Virus record (IMG/VR): IMGVR_UViG_3300025896_001547 | Span: 1 to 20,002 of that record | Source: a virus | Direction: 5' to 3' (one strand) | Length of the DNA stretch: 20,002 nt | In this document: piece by piece, positions 1 through 5,259 of the stretch | Position numbering within the stretch: the stretch's first letter is position 1 | Layout: each line of letters opens with the position of its first letter | The notes under the pieces: model-generated | Seen by the model: only the letters and a program-made list of their open reading frames with translations | Told to the model about the DNA's origin: nothing | The model's database searches: none | Made by a program: the position numbers and the translations under genes

Positions 1-1
1 A

Positions 2-283
2 GAATTTGATTTGAATCGTGAGAATGCCACCATTGTTAGCTACCCTAACGACTTGATGGACGGCGTGTATGTGGATTTAGATACTGAGTATTTCTTTATC
101 TCGGCTCATACCACAGGCTACGCAGAACTACTAGAAAGAATGGATGATGAGGGTATAGGATATTGTGGCTTTGAGGGTGAATTATATCAGGGAGAAGAAC
201 CTCACTGCTATATAATCACCGCACTCAGTAAGCTAGTTGTAGCCACCGCAGAGCAAGCCTGTCAGGAGGCCGTAGATGAGTGA
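2..283 (+). CDS. Small phage protein, 5' end outside window (partial)
   Basis: The frame is open from base 2, so the true start is probably to the left; TTG at 11 is the only start visible inside. The visible part is about 93 residues, acidic, with no membrane segment and no motif I recognise. It ends in TGA at 281-283, and the next gene starts inside its last codons at 276, so the two are co-translated. The AGGAGG serving that next gene lies within this reading frame. Function unknown; from its place it belongs to the small accessory genes common in phage early regions. Confidence 0.75.
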   Translation, partial: EFDLNRENATIVSYPNDLMDGVYVDLDTEYFFISAHTTGYAELLERMDDEGIGYCGFEGELYQGEEPHCYIITALSKLVVATAEQACQEAVDE

Positions 284-437
284 ACGACAGATATACTTAA
301 ACCACGATCACCACATGATGCTAGAGGCAGAGAAGTTTGATGAACTATCCAAAGCTGTAGAAGATGGGCTAATCACTGAACAAGAAATGGAAGATGCTTT
401 TTTAGATTGGCTAGAAACTCATAGGGCTATAAATTAA
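276..437 (+). CDS. Small acidic hypothetical protein (53 aa)
   Basis: ATG at 276 sits six bases after a perfect AGGAGG (264-269), which settles the start, and the gene overlaps the end of the previous one by 8 bases. The product is short, rich in Asp and Glu, with a His-rich stretch near residues 10-13 and an amphipathic helical C-terminal half. No family recognised. It is the last gene before a non-coding stretch of nearly 600 bases; an inverted repeat CCCCAC (442-447)/GTGGGG (461-466) follows but has no clear T-run, so a terminator is not certain. Confidence 0.8.
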   Translation: MSERQIYLNHDHHMMLEAEKFDELSKAVEDGLITEQEMEDAFLDWLETHRAIN

Positions 438-491
438 AACACCCCACCTACAAGGATTGAGTGGGGGACATGGTGTCATGGTTGTTTTGTT

Positions 492-617
492 ACCGACACA
501 GAGAGATAAACAAATTTAATATTGTTGTGTTGTTTAGGTGACTAGGTGATAGCTCTAAACAACTGTGTCGGTTAGGTGCAACACGTTAAGTGTCTGTATT
601 TATTATACACCTTTTTT
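492..617 (+). ncRNA. Candidate structured RNA with three-way junction and terminator-like end
   Basis: Perfect complementary arms are visible: ACCGACACAG 492-501 with CTGTGTCGGT 563-572; inside it TTGTTTAG 530-537 with CTAAACAA 555-562; and AACAA 509-513 with TTGTT 522-526. The second helix abuts the first without a gap, giving a three-way junction that could stack coaxially. AGGTG 574-578 can then pair with CACCT 608-612, which leads into six Ts (612-617). I see no convincing gene here. A phage small RNA, or the 5' leader of a longer transcript, are the two readings; no known RNA family is recognised. Confidence 0.45.
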
Positions 618-620
618 AAG

Positions 621-799
621 CCATACACCCCCCCTATGGTCTATAACCCTTAAAGCAAGTGTAGGCTCTTACAATCATTGTGCTGTACAGGTAGACCACC
701 AGGTTGTAGATGGGGGTGTTGTGCCAGAGCCTGGATTTTACCTATACACCACTATCCATTCAGTTTTATATAGACTGAGAACTATTTTTGTAAAAGTAT
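621..799 (+). other. Non-coding spacer with minor hairpins
   Basis: No supported gene. CCATA 621-625 pairs with TATGG 635-639 around a run of seven Cs, and short CCAG/CTGG arms lie near 724-734. An imperfect palindrome around 781-797 lies just upstream of the promoter at 821 and could be an operator. A weak open frame through 565-807 is judged spurious. Confidence 0.4.
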
Positions 800-826
800 T
801 TGCATAAAACATAACTGTGATATAAT
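800..826 (+). promoter_or_regulatory. Extended -10 promoter
   Basis: TGATATAAT at 818-826 is a perfect TGn-TATAAT extended -10 element. TTGCAT at 800-805 is a possible -35 with a short 15-base spacer. Transcription would start near 833, directly in front of the 16-base repeat and a terminator, so it would make a very short RNA unless the terminator is bypassed. Confidence 0.6.
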
Positions 827-832
827 AAGAGC

Positions 833-877
833 ATACGATAGAAAGTCCAGCCATCTCGAAAGAGGTGGTTTCTTTTT
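833..877 (+). ncRNA. Candidate short RNA or attenuated leader ending in an intrinsic terminator
   Basis: About seven bases after the -10 element the transcript would begin with the repeat unit at 834-849, followed by CCATCTC (851-857), a GAAA tetraloop and GAGGTGG (862-868), then TTTCTTTTT (869-877). Stem, GNRA loop and T-rich tail make a standard intrinsic terminator. The product would be about 45 bases. Either a small RNA or an attenuator upstream of the gene at 1031. Confidence 0.5.
834..849 (+). repeat. 16-base direct repeat, copy 1
   Basis: TACGATAGAAAGTCCA is identical to 928-943. This copy lies at the predicted 5' end of the short transcript from the promoter at 821, just before the terminator hairpin. 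Confidence 0.8.
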
Positions 878-927
878 GTAAACCATATATCCGCTTAGTT
901 ACCTTTTATACGGCTATTGGAGCTTCT

Positions 928-943
928 TACGATAGAAAGTCCA
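928..943 (+). repeat. 16-base direct repeat, copy 2, in a hairpin loop
   Basis: Identical to 834-849. Here the unit mostly occupies the loop and 3' arm of a hairpin formed by CTATTGG (914-920) and CCAATAG (941-947). No T-run follows, so this is not a terminator; a protein- or RNA-binding site is possible. Confidence 0.8.
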
Positions 944-967
944 ATAGTTAAGTCCATAATACACTTA

Positions 968-976
968 TGCTACAAT
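968..976 (+). promoter_or_regulatory. Extended -10 promoter for the gene at 1031
   Basis: TGCTACAAT matches TGn plus a near-consensus -10 hexamer; the -35 region is poor, as usual for extended -10 promoters. The leader downstream carries CACATTAAC (987-995), which recurs at the same relative place after the promoter at 5824 (5841-5849), suggesting a shared leader. Confidence 0.5.
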
Positions 977-1030
977 AAAATCAACGCACATTAACATCCC
1001 TAGTCAAGTTTAGTTTAGAAGGAGTTTAGT

Positions 1031-1378
1031 ATGAAAAGAATAGCAAAAATTTTAGATATTGATGGGGAACTTAGCGAAGCCCCAGATTTTCCAATAGCGG
1101 TTGTAAGGCCAGCACAGGAAAGCGAGAATGGACAAGCTAAAGAGGGCATGATTGTAGACCCAATATTCAATTACAACGTGTCAGGCAACCTCTACGGAAG
1201 AATTATGACCCTAGTTGAAGCAACTTGTGAAACGCACAAACTTAAAGCCGTAAAGGATTTGTTTGGCAAGGAGTTGAGAGATTGGGAAGATTACGTTTAT
1301 AAGTCCGCAAGGCACATAGCAGAACATGGTCGAAGTGACGGTTCACGCCCAGAAGAAAGCAACATTTACATCAGATAA
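1031..1378 (+). CDS. Hypothetical phage protein, helical C-terminal half
   Basis: 115 residues, started by ATG at 1031 with AAGGAG at 1018-1023, seven bases upstream. There is no signal peptide or membrane segment. Residues 1-50 look extended; residues 55-98 form what looks like a helical hairpin (hydrophobic heptads, an E-L-R-D-W-E segment near residue 82). That pattern recalls the helical hairpin of the Acb2/Tad1 family of phage anti-defence proteins, but this is impression only and no diagnostic residues are claimed. The gene is monocistronic: own promoter upstream and a terminator-like hairpin just after the stop. Single-gene placement under separate control fits an early or counter-defence protein. 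Confidence 0.75.
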   Translation: MKRIAKILDIDGELSEAPDFPIAVVRPAQESENGQAKEGMIVDPIFNYNVSGNLYGRIMTLVEATCETHKLKAVKDLFGKELRDWEDYVYKSARHIAEHGRSDGSRPEESNIYIR

Positions 1379-1384
1379 TTAAAT

Positions 1385-1406
1385 AACCCTCTTGACTAGG
1401 GGTTTT
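1385..1406 (+). terminator. Weak intrinsic terminator after the gene at 1031
   Basis: AACCC (1385-1389) pairs with GGGTT (1400-1404), extended by a T-G wobble, and runs into TTTT (1403-1406). It begins seven bases after the TAA stop. The stem is short, so termination may be partial. Confidence 0.45.
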
Positions 1407-1418
1407 AGTGTACTTAAA

Positions 1419-1597
1419 AACCACCATGTCTTTGATCGAGCAACATATCGCTGGATAAAGCAGGTGGTTCTTAGAAGTTTAGAATTTGTTAGATTACTGT
1501 CCAAATTCTTCCTGAGAGAGACTTATGTGTGAGGTGGAGTTTTTTGGGAGGTTATGCTTAACCAAAGGTGCGTAATCTACTTAGATAGTAAGCATAA
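1419..1597 (+). other. Hairpin-rich non-coding stretch, candidate structured RNA
   Basis: Three sets of perfect arms follow one another: AACCACC 1419-1425 with GGTGGTT 1463-1469 (with inner CTTT/AAAG and AGC/GCT); AGAATTTG 1481-1488 with CAAATTCT 1502-1509; TTATGCTTA 1552-1560 with TAAGCATAA 1589-1597, the last enclosing two small hairpins and so another three-way junction. A 20-codon frame (1554-1616) preceded by GGGAGG ends at the -10 of the next gene but is not convincing. It is upstream of an HNH gene, yet I recognise no group I intron core. Nature unknown. Confidence 0.4.
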
Positions 1598-1616
1598 GCT
1601 AAATAAAAGTCAATAG

Positions 1617-1624
1617 TGTATAAT
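1617..1624 (+). promoter_or_regulatory. Promoter for leaderless HNH gene
   Basis: TGTATAAT, with the consensus hexamer at 1619-1624 and exactly six bases before ATG at 1631. Start of transcription would coincide with the start codon. The same TGTATAAT-N6-ATG arrangement precedes the HNH gene at 16231. No -35 element is evident. Confidence 0.5.
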
Positions 1625-1630
1625 AAAACT

Positions 1631-2233
1631 ATGAAGAAACTAGGATTACACTGTGAAAGTCTAGGATGTAGTGATAAGTATGTAACTAAGGGGTACTGTT
1701 CTAAGCATTATTCACGACTTAGAAAAAGAGGTACACTTGATGACCCCAAGCCTAGAAAGATAGTAGGTGACAGATATACCTACGACTCGTGGAGATCTAT
1801 GGTTAAAAGGTGTGATCCCAATACAAAAAGTAGTAACTATATTAAATACTATGTTAGTAAAGGCATTACAGTTTGTGAGAGGTGGGCTAATGCTAATGGG
1901 TACGAAAATTTTGTAAAAGACATGGGGTTACGTCCTAGCGGTAAGACAATTGATAGAATTGATAACAGCCATGGTTATAGTAAAGAAAACTGCAAGTGGT
2001 CTACTAAGACCGAGCAGGGAGTTAATCGTAAGATTCAATCTAATAATACAAGTGGATTTAGAGGTGTTTCTAAAATCAAGGGGCGTAATTTGTGGTGTGC
2101 TTATATTAAGATTGATGGTGCAACACAGCGAATAGGATTATTTAGGGATATAGAAGAAGCCGCAATACAAAGAGACTGTGCGGCATTACAGGTTTTTGGT
2201 GCAGAAGCACCATTGAATATACTGTTTAAATAA
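1631..2233 (+). CDS. HNH homing endonuclease with AP2 domain
   Basis: Product of 200 residues, a free-standing homing-endonuclease type that spreads by cutting DNA lacking the gene. A zinc-finger-like cluster (C8, C13, C23, H26) comes first, then the HNH-type core around residues 96-133 with the D-R-I-D-N segment (108-112) and N120-C121, then an AP2-like DNA-binding domain at 141-190 (SGFRGV, W155, G169, F171, A177-A178). ATG at 1631 is chosen over GTG at 1616 because 1616 overlaps the -10 element and this start begins the conserved finger. There is no Shine-Dalgarno site; the -10 at six bases suggests leaderless translation. A paralogue of the same layout lies at 4013. Confidence 0.88.
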   Translation: MKKLGLHCESLGCSDKYVTKGYCSKHYSRLRKRGTLDDPKPRKIVGDRYTYDSWRSMVKRCDPNTKSSNYIKYYVSKGITVCERWANANGYENFVKDMGLRPSGKTIDRIDNSHGYSKENCKWSTKTEQGVNRKIQSNNTSGFRGVSKIKGRNLWCAYIKIDGATQRIGLFRDIEEAAIQRDCAALQVFGAEAPLNILFK

Positions 2234-2241
2234 CAAGATCA

Positions 2242-2291
2242 CCCCTCGGCTAAGAAAGGATACATCAATGAAGGAGTATGCTACCGAGGGG
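2242..2291 (+). terminator. Hairpin enclosing the ribosome site of a tiny ORF
   Basis: CCCCTCGG (2242-2249) and CCGAGGGG (2284-2291) form a perfect 8-bp stem nine bases after the HNH stop. The 34-base loop holds AAAGGA (2255-2260) and the ATG at 2268. No T-run follows, so rather than a plain terminator this may regulate the micro-ORF or insulate the next promoter. Confidence 0.4.
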
Positions 2292-2315
2292 ATTATCGTT
2301 ATTATACCACATTAA
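2268..2315 (+). CDS. Possible 15-aa leader peptide
   Basis: ATG at 2268 has an AAAGGA site seven bases upstream, identical in form (AAGAAAGGATACA) to the site of the real gene at 6443. It encodes 15 residues, hydrophobic at the end (IIVII), and stops at 2313-2315, ten bases before the -35 of the promoter at 2325. Its start region lies in the loop of the hairpin 2242-2291 and its fourth to eighth codons in the 3' arm. Coding status is uncertain; it may be a relic of a shared promoter/ribosome-site cassette. Confidence 0.25.
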   Translation: MKEYATEGIIVIIPH

Positions 2316-2324
2316 AAATTATAC

Positions 2325-2353
2325 TTGCATTATTAAAATTGCTCATGTACAAT
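2325..2353 (+). promoter_or_regulatory. Promoter of the recombination module, with operator-like palindrome
   Basis: TTGCAT (2325-2330), 17 bases, TACAAT (2348-2353). An inverted repeat ATGTAC-7-GTACAT (2345-2363) covers the -10 and the expected start of transcription, where a repressor could block the polymerase. The leader ends in an AAAGGA ribosome site shared with the genes at 5540 and 6443. Confidence 0.7.
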
Positions 2354-2381
2354 AGAAGTACATCAAAAGAAAGGATGCAAA

Positions 2382-2930
2382 ATGGCTAGAGAAGTAGAAA
2401 TAAGTAAGTTACTTAAAGTAGAGAGTGGACTCGAAGAAGCTCAAATACAAAAGTTTTTTACTGCGACCCCAAAGGACAAGATTAAAACACGTCCAGCAAA
2501 AGGTGGCGGTAATTGGGACTATGTATCAGGCTCTTACGTTACGCAGGTACTCAACAGTTTGTTCGGTTTTAACTGGTCGTTCGAGGTTGTCACATCAATG
2601 GCTGAAGCACTAGCGGTAGCTAAGACTGGTTCAGTTGTTGTGCAGGGTAGGCTAAAAGTTAAGATAGGCGATCAATGGATTACTAAAGAACAGTACGGAA
2701 GAAAAGAAGTAGCTTTTAGAAAGAACACCGATAAAGAACCGCTAGATTTTGGTAACGATATGAAAGCAGCAGCCACAGACGCAAAAAAGAAATGTGCCTC
2801 TGAATTAGGATTGTTTGCTGACGTATACGCCCAAGAGGACTTCTTTGAAGCTCAGATTATTGATGATACTAATCAGGAGAGCGAAGCCGACAGAATCGAA
2901 CGTATAGCAAAGGCTCACAATGGACAGTAG
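2382..2930 (+). CDS. Rad52-family single-strand annealing protein
   Basis: Product of 182 residues. The central part matches the Rad52/Rad22 fold seen in phage annealases: W45-D-Y with a following G-S-Y-V (50-53), L-N-S-L-F-G-F-N-W (57-65), a G-R-L-x-V strand (89-93), E-Q-Y-G (103-106), then the G-N-D-M-K-A-A-A-T-D-A-K-K-K helix (124-137) and S-E-L-G-L-F (140-145). Such proteins coat and anneal complementary single strands during phage recombination. It partners the YqaJ exonuclease, whose ATG overlaps this gene by 11 bases. It starts at ATG 2382 after an AAAGGA site and is driven by the promoter at 2325. Confidence 0.9.
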   Translation: MAREVEISKLLKVESGLEEAQIQKFFTATPKDKIKTRPAKGGGNWDYVSGSYVTQVLNSLFGFNWSFEVVTSMAEALAVAKTGSVVVQGRLKVKIGDQWITKEQYGRKEVAFRKNTDKEPLDFGNDMKAAATDAKKKCASELGLFADVYAQEDFFEAQIIDDTNQESEADRIERIAKAHNGQ

Positions 2931-3525
2931 CGTACAAGGCTCACAGGCTTGGCTACAGGCTCGCTGTGGTGTTGTAACCGCTTCAAGGTTCAATGACGTT
3001 ATGTCGAAGATTAAAAGCGGTGAAGCAGCTACACGATATAACTACAAAGCCGAGATTATCGCCGAACGCCTTACCGGACTTCCTACAACGTCTTTTACTA
3101 ACGCAGCGATGCAGTGGGGAACAGACCACGAAGACGAAGCCAGAAAGGTCTACGAAGCTATTACTGGCTATTTTGTAGAGCAGACTGGTTTAGTCATGCA
3201 CTCGACATTAAAGGCTGGTGCTAGTCCTGATGGTTTGATAGACGAGAAGGGCTTGGTTGAGATTAAATGCCCTAACACAGCTACGCATATTCAAACCCTA
3301 CTAGCTGGCGAAATGCCCAAGAAACACTACGCCCAGGTGCAGGGTCAACTTTGGATAACCGGCCGAGCATGGTGCGACTTTGTAAGTTACGATCCTAGAC
3401 TAGACGATAAGAACGCCATCTTTATTACAAGAGTAGAGCGTGATGACGAGTATATTCAATTATTAGAAGATAACATTATGGACTTCCTAGAAGAAGTAGA
3501 TGAGTTAATTGAGCAACTTAAATGA
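2920..3525 (+). CDS. YqaJ-type viral recombinase (lambda-exonuclease family)
   Basis: Product of 201 residues, the usual length for phage YqaJ nucleases. It opens with the family signature G-S-x-x-W-L-x-x-R-x-G (7-17) and T-A-S-R (20-23). Metal-binding residues of the PD-(D/E)XK core are visible: E71, D104 in S-P-D-G-L, E114 and K116 in V-E-I-K-C-P, then Q139-Q141 and Q143-L-W-I-T-G. It would resect duplex DNA to give single strands for the neighbouring annealing protein. The gene overlaps that gene by 11 bases and the next by 4, so the three form one translation unit. Confidence 0.93.
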   Translation: MDSSVQGSQAWLQARCGVVTASRFNDVMSKIKSGEAATRYNYKAEIIAERLTGLPTTSFTNAAMQWGTDHEDEARKVYEAITGYFVEQTGLVMHSTLKAGASPDGLIDEKGLVEIKCPNTATHIQTLLAGEMPKKHYAQVQGQLWITGRAWCDFVSYDPRLDDKNAIFITRVERDDEYIQLLEDNIMDFLEEVDELIEQLK

Positions 3526-3938
3526 AATACGATCTATCGAACGAAAACGAAGCCAGAGAAGCAAGTGAGTTCTTGGCCGGCTCAATCATGCGAGATAAAC
3601 TCGTAGAGATTAAAGTAGTCCGACCAACTCGCAGTCTTAAAGCCAACGCCTACTACCACCTACTACTACAGATATGTGGCTCAGAGTGGGGGTATTCTCT
3701 AGCCGAAATGAAGATAATGCACAAGCGAGATATATCGCCGAACATATTTATATACTTTAAAAACGATAAACCATTTACTAAAAGTTCAGCAGATTTAAAC
3801 AGTAAGGAGTTGAGCGAGGCAATCATCCAGTTGAAAAAGTATGCCTCTGAACAGTCACTCCAGTTGCCAGAGCCTGACGATGACACAGCATTAAATCACT
3901 GGCAGAGACAGATAGAAAGAGACAGTAAATACCTATGA
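3522..3938 (+). CDS. ninB: NinB-like recombination protein
   Basis: Product of 138 residues; its ATG lies inside the YqaJ stop (ATGA). The segment R-P-T-R-S-L-K-A-N-A-Y-Y-H at 34-46 is typical of NinB/Orf-type proteins, which help load recombinases on single strands in lambda. It is followed by a helical region and a W-G-Y-S-L-x-E-M-K stretch (56-64). Position as third gene after annealase and exonuclease supports the assignment. The stop is followed at once by the promoter and leader of an HNH gene, so the original downstream neighbour may have been displaced. Confidence 0.7.
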   Translation: MKYDLSNENEAREASEFLAGSIMRDKLVEIKVVRPTRSLKANAYYHLLLQICGSEWGYSLAEMKIMHKRDISPNIFIYFKNDKPFTKSSADLNSKELSEAIIQLKKYASEQSLQLPEPDDDTALNHWQRQIERDSKYL

Positions 3939-3942
3939 TTAG

Positions 3943-3951
3943 TGGTATAAT
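3943..3951 (+). promoter_or_regulatory. Extended -10 promoter of HNH gene
   Basis: TGGTATAAT, a perfect TGn-TATAAT element, starts five bases after the ninB stop. The start of transcription is expected near 3958, directly before the hairpin 3960-3980. The same nonamer is used at 5824-5832. Confidence 0.6.
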
Positions 3952-3959
3952 GATTACAA

Positions 3960-4009
3960 GAGATATAAAACAAATATCTCCCGTAGCGCTTAAACTAAAC
4001 AGGAGATAT
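3960..4009 (+). promoter_or_regulatory. Candidate RNA switch over the HNH ribosome site
   Basis: Three segments compete: GAGATAT (3960-3966), ATATCTCC (3974-3981) and GGAGATAT (4002-4009). The middle can pair with the first (7 bp, 7-base loop) or with the third (8 bp, 20-base loop). The third contains the Shine-Dalgarno site of the gene at 4013, so one fold exposes it and the other hides it. T4 homing endonucleases are known to be limited by hairpins over their ribosome sites; whether this switch responds to anything is not shown. Confidence 0.5.
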
Positions 4010-4012
4010 TCT

Positions 4013-4585
4013 ATGACTAATTGTAGCATCGAACTATGCGATAACCCACACCTAGCAAGAGGTGTTTGCAGAAAACACTATTCTAGGATAGTTAATAAAA
4101 ATGGTGGTCGCGTTAAAGATCCCATCATAAGGGTTGGCGAAAATCGGAAACAAAACTCTTTATACTCAACGTATAATGTTATGTTGCAGAGGTGTAACCC
4201 AAAGTTCGCCAACAAGTATCCTCGATACTCTGGTAGAGGGGTGAGAGTTTGTGACAGATGGCTAGGTATTGATGGCTTCAGTAACTTCTTAAATGATATG
4301 GGGGAGCGTCCTACAGGCTATACTCTAGACAGAGTTGATAACGATGGTGACTACTCCCCAGATAACTGTAGATGGGCAACCCCACTACAGCAGTCTCGTA
4401 ATAGAGGTGTCCTGCCTACTAGCGTATCTGGAGTATCTGGCGTTGTGTGGCTCAAAAGAGATAAGCGCTGGAGAGCTGAAATAGTAGACCGAGGAAAGCA
4501 CATATGTATTGGGTTCTTTACAGATATGGACGAGGCGATATTATCTAGGAAACAAGCAGAACTAAAGTATTGGGGTAAGCTATGA
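4013..4585 (+). CDS. HNH homing endonuclease with AP2-like domain
   Basis: Product of 190 residues, a paralogue of the protein at 1631. Order of parts: finger C4, C9, C19, H22; HNH-type core about 90-130 with D-R-V-D-N (106-110) and N118-C119; AP2-like domain about 139-187 (S-G-V, W146, G167-F168-F169). ATG at 4013 follows AGGAG (4001-4005) by seven bases and begins the conserved finger, so the in-frame ATG at 3935 overlapping ninB is rejected. It has its own promoter and a possible ribosome-site switch, and ends in an ATGA overlap with the next small gene, as if inserted neatly between neighbours. Confidence 0.88.
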   Translation: MTNCSIELCDNPHLARGVCRKHYSRIVNKNGGRVKDPIIRVGENRKQNSLYSTYNVMLQRCNPKFANKYPRYSGRGVRVCDRWLGIDGFSNFLNDMGERPTGYTLDRVDNDGDYSPDNCRWATPLQQSRNRGVLPTSVSGVSGVVWLKRDKRWRAEIVDRGKHICIGFFTDMDEAILSRKQAELKYWGKL

Positions 4586-4686
4586 GCGAAGATCCAAAGA
4601 AAGAGTTGTTAATCACTTACATTGTGTTCATCATCACATTTATAATATTAACAATAGTAGTCGGTATGAAAGTGAGGGGGTTGTAA
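4582..4686 (+). CDS. Single-TM microprotein (34 aa)
   Basis: ATG at 4582 overlaps the HNH stop (ATGA) and the TAA stop overlaps the next ATG. The charged N-terminus (S-E-D-P-K-K-E) is followed by a 19-residue hydrophobic helix (LLITYIVFIITFIILTIVV) and a short basic tail. One transmembrane segment is clear. Tight overlaps on both sides argue that it is a real gene. Function unknown; phages carry such peptides in lysis control or exclusion. Confidence 0.6.
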   Translation: MSEDPKKELLITYIVFIITFIILTIVVGMKVRGL

Positions 4687-4955
4687 TGGACAAAGCAAGT
4701 CAATGCAAAGAGATAATCAGAATGTTAAAACGCAACTTTAAAAGCGGAGTACCTAACTATAGGTTTGCTCAAGCAGGTATACTAGGTTACACAGCTAGAA
4801 TGTCAGACCTAAGAAAAGATGGCCATGTGATTGTCGCAGAGCGTGTCTGGGTTGATGGCAAGGCCACTGGTACATTTGTGTATCATTTGAAAGATACTAC
4901 ACCAACTGAACGTAAGAAAGGTATGAGGAAATTCCTCGGATTTAAAAAGGCATGA
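4686..4955 (+). CDS. Winged-helix/HTH-type DNA-binding protein candidate
   Basis: Product of 89 residues. An N-terminal helix (residues 5-16) leads to Y-R-F-A-Q-A-G-I-L-G-Y (25-35), then A-R-M-S-D-L-R-K-D-G-H (37-47) and a beta-hairpin wing with G-T-F-V-Y-H-L (62-68). The A-R-x-S-D-L-R-K-x-G segment is characteristic of small phage HTH proteins of the HTH_39 type. The basic C-terminal tail fits DNA binding. The start has a G-rich GAGGGGG site just upstream within the end of the previous gene. Likely a regulator or replication accessory; target unknown. Confidence 0.7.
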   Translation: MDKASQCKEIIRMLKRNFKSGVPNYRFAQAGILGYTARMSDLRKDGHVIVAERVWVDGKATGTFVYHLKDTTPTERKKGMRKFLGFKKA

Positions 4956-5176
4956 CAGCAAAATACAAGACAACCGGTAAACTAAGACAGACCATGATAG
5001 CCAAATATAAACAGGCTAACCCCGGTATATCAGACCAAGAGGCTTACGATTTATGGAAAGCCGACATGAGGGCTAGGGGATCAAAGGGCGGTCAAAACTC
5101 AACTGGAGCTTTTGCGGTCGTGCCAGGGCTTGCTCAGAGGGCCGCTCGTATAGCCGGAGCTAATAAAAAGAAATGA
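4952..5176 (+). CDS. Small basic hypothetical protein with Gly-Gly motif
   Basis: Product of 74 residues, strongly basic, starting in an ATGA overlap with the previous stop and ending in an ATGA overlap with the next gene. The second half contains R-G-S-K-G-G-Q-N-S-T-G-A-F-A and a basic Ala-rich helix, reminiscent of the KGG-type repeats of small nucleic-acid-associated bacterial proteins. Assignment beyond that is not possible. The operon context next to the winged-helix protein suggests a nucleic-acid role. Confidence 0.65.
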   Translation: MTAKYKTTGKLRQTMIAKYKQANPGISDQEAYDLWKADMRARGSKGGQNSTGAFAVVPGLAQRAARIAGANKKK

Positions 5177-5259
5177 TTGAGCGCATCTGTGATCTTTGTC
5201 ACAAACCAGTAAAGAACCTTAAACGCTTATCAAGAAAGGCTTGCAATTGCGACAAGTAG
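5173..5259 (+). CDS. Zinc-knuckle microprotein (28 aa)
   Basis: ATG at 5173 overlaps the previous stop; TAG at 5257-5259. The product carries C6-x2-C9 and C24-x-C26, enough to bind one zinc, with a basic middle (K-N-L-K-R-L-S-R-K). It overlaps the start of the following HNH gene by 13 bases. It could be a separate zinc peptide coupled in translation to the HNH gene; a broken N-terminal finger of that gene is less likely because the frames differ. Confidence 0.5.
   Translation: MIERICDLCHKPVKNLKRLSRKACNCDK

Noticed and set aside
565-807. 80-residue open frame on the + strand
   Set aside because: Starts with GTG inside a hairpin arm, lacks a ribosome site, and runs through C-runs and hairpins; no protein-like pattern.
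1379-1610. Group I intron or tRNA
   Set aside because: No tRNA T-loop pattern and no recognisable intron core; only arms of unknown type.
1616-1630. GTG at 1616 as start of the first HNH gene
   Set aside because: It overlaps the TATAAT element and adds residues before the conserved finger.
3653-3886. Reverse-strand open frames here and elsewhere (for example 10515-10970, 9653-9901)
   Set aside because: All lie opposite well-supported + strand genes and show no ribosome site or motif.
3935-4012. ATG at 3935 as start of the second HNH-AP2 gene
   Set aside because: Strong AGGAG precedes 4013, and the extra residues encode the promoter and leader hairpins.
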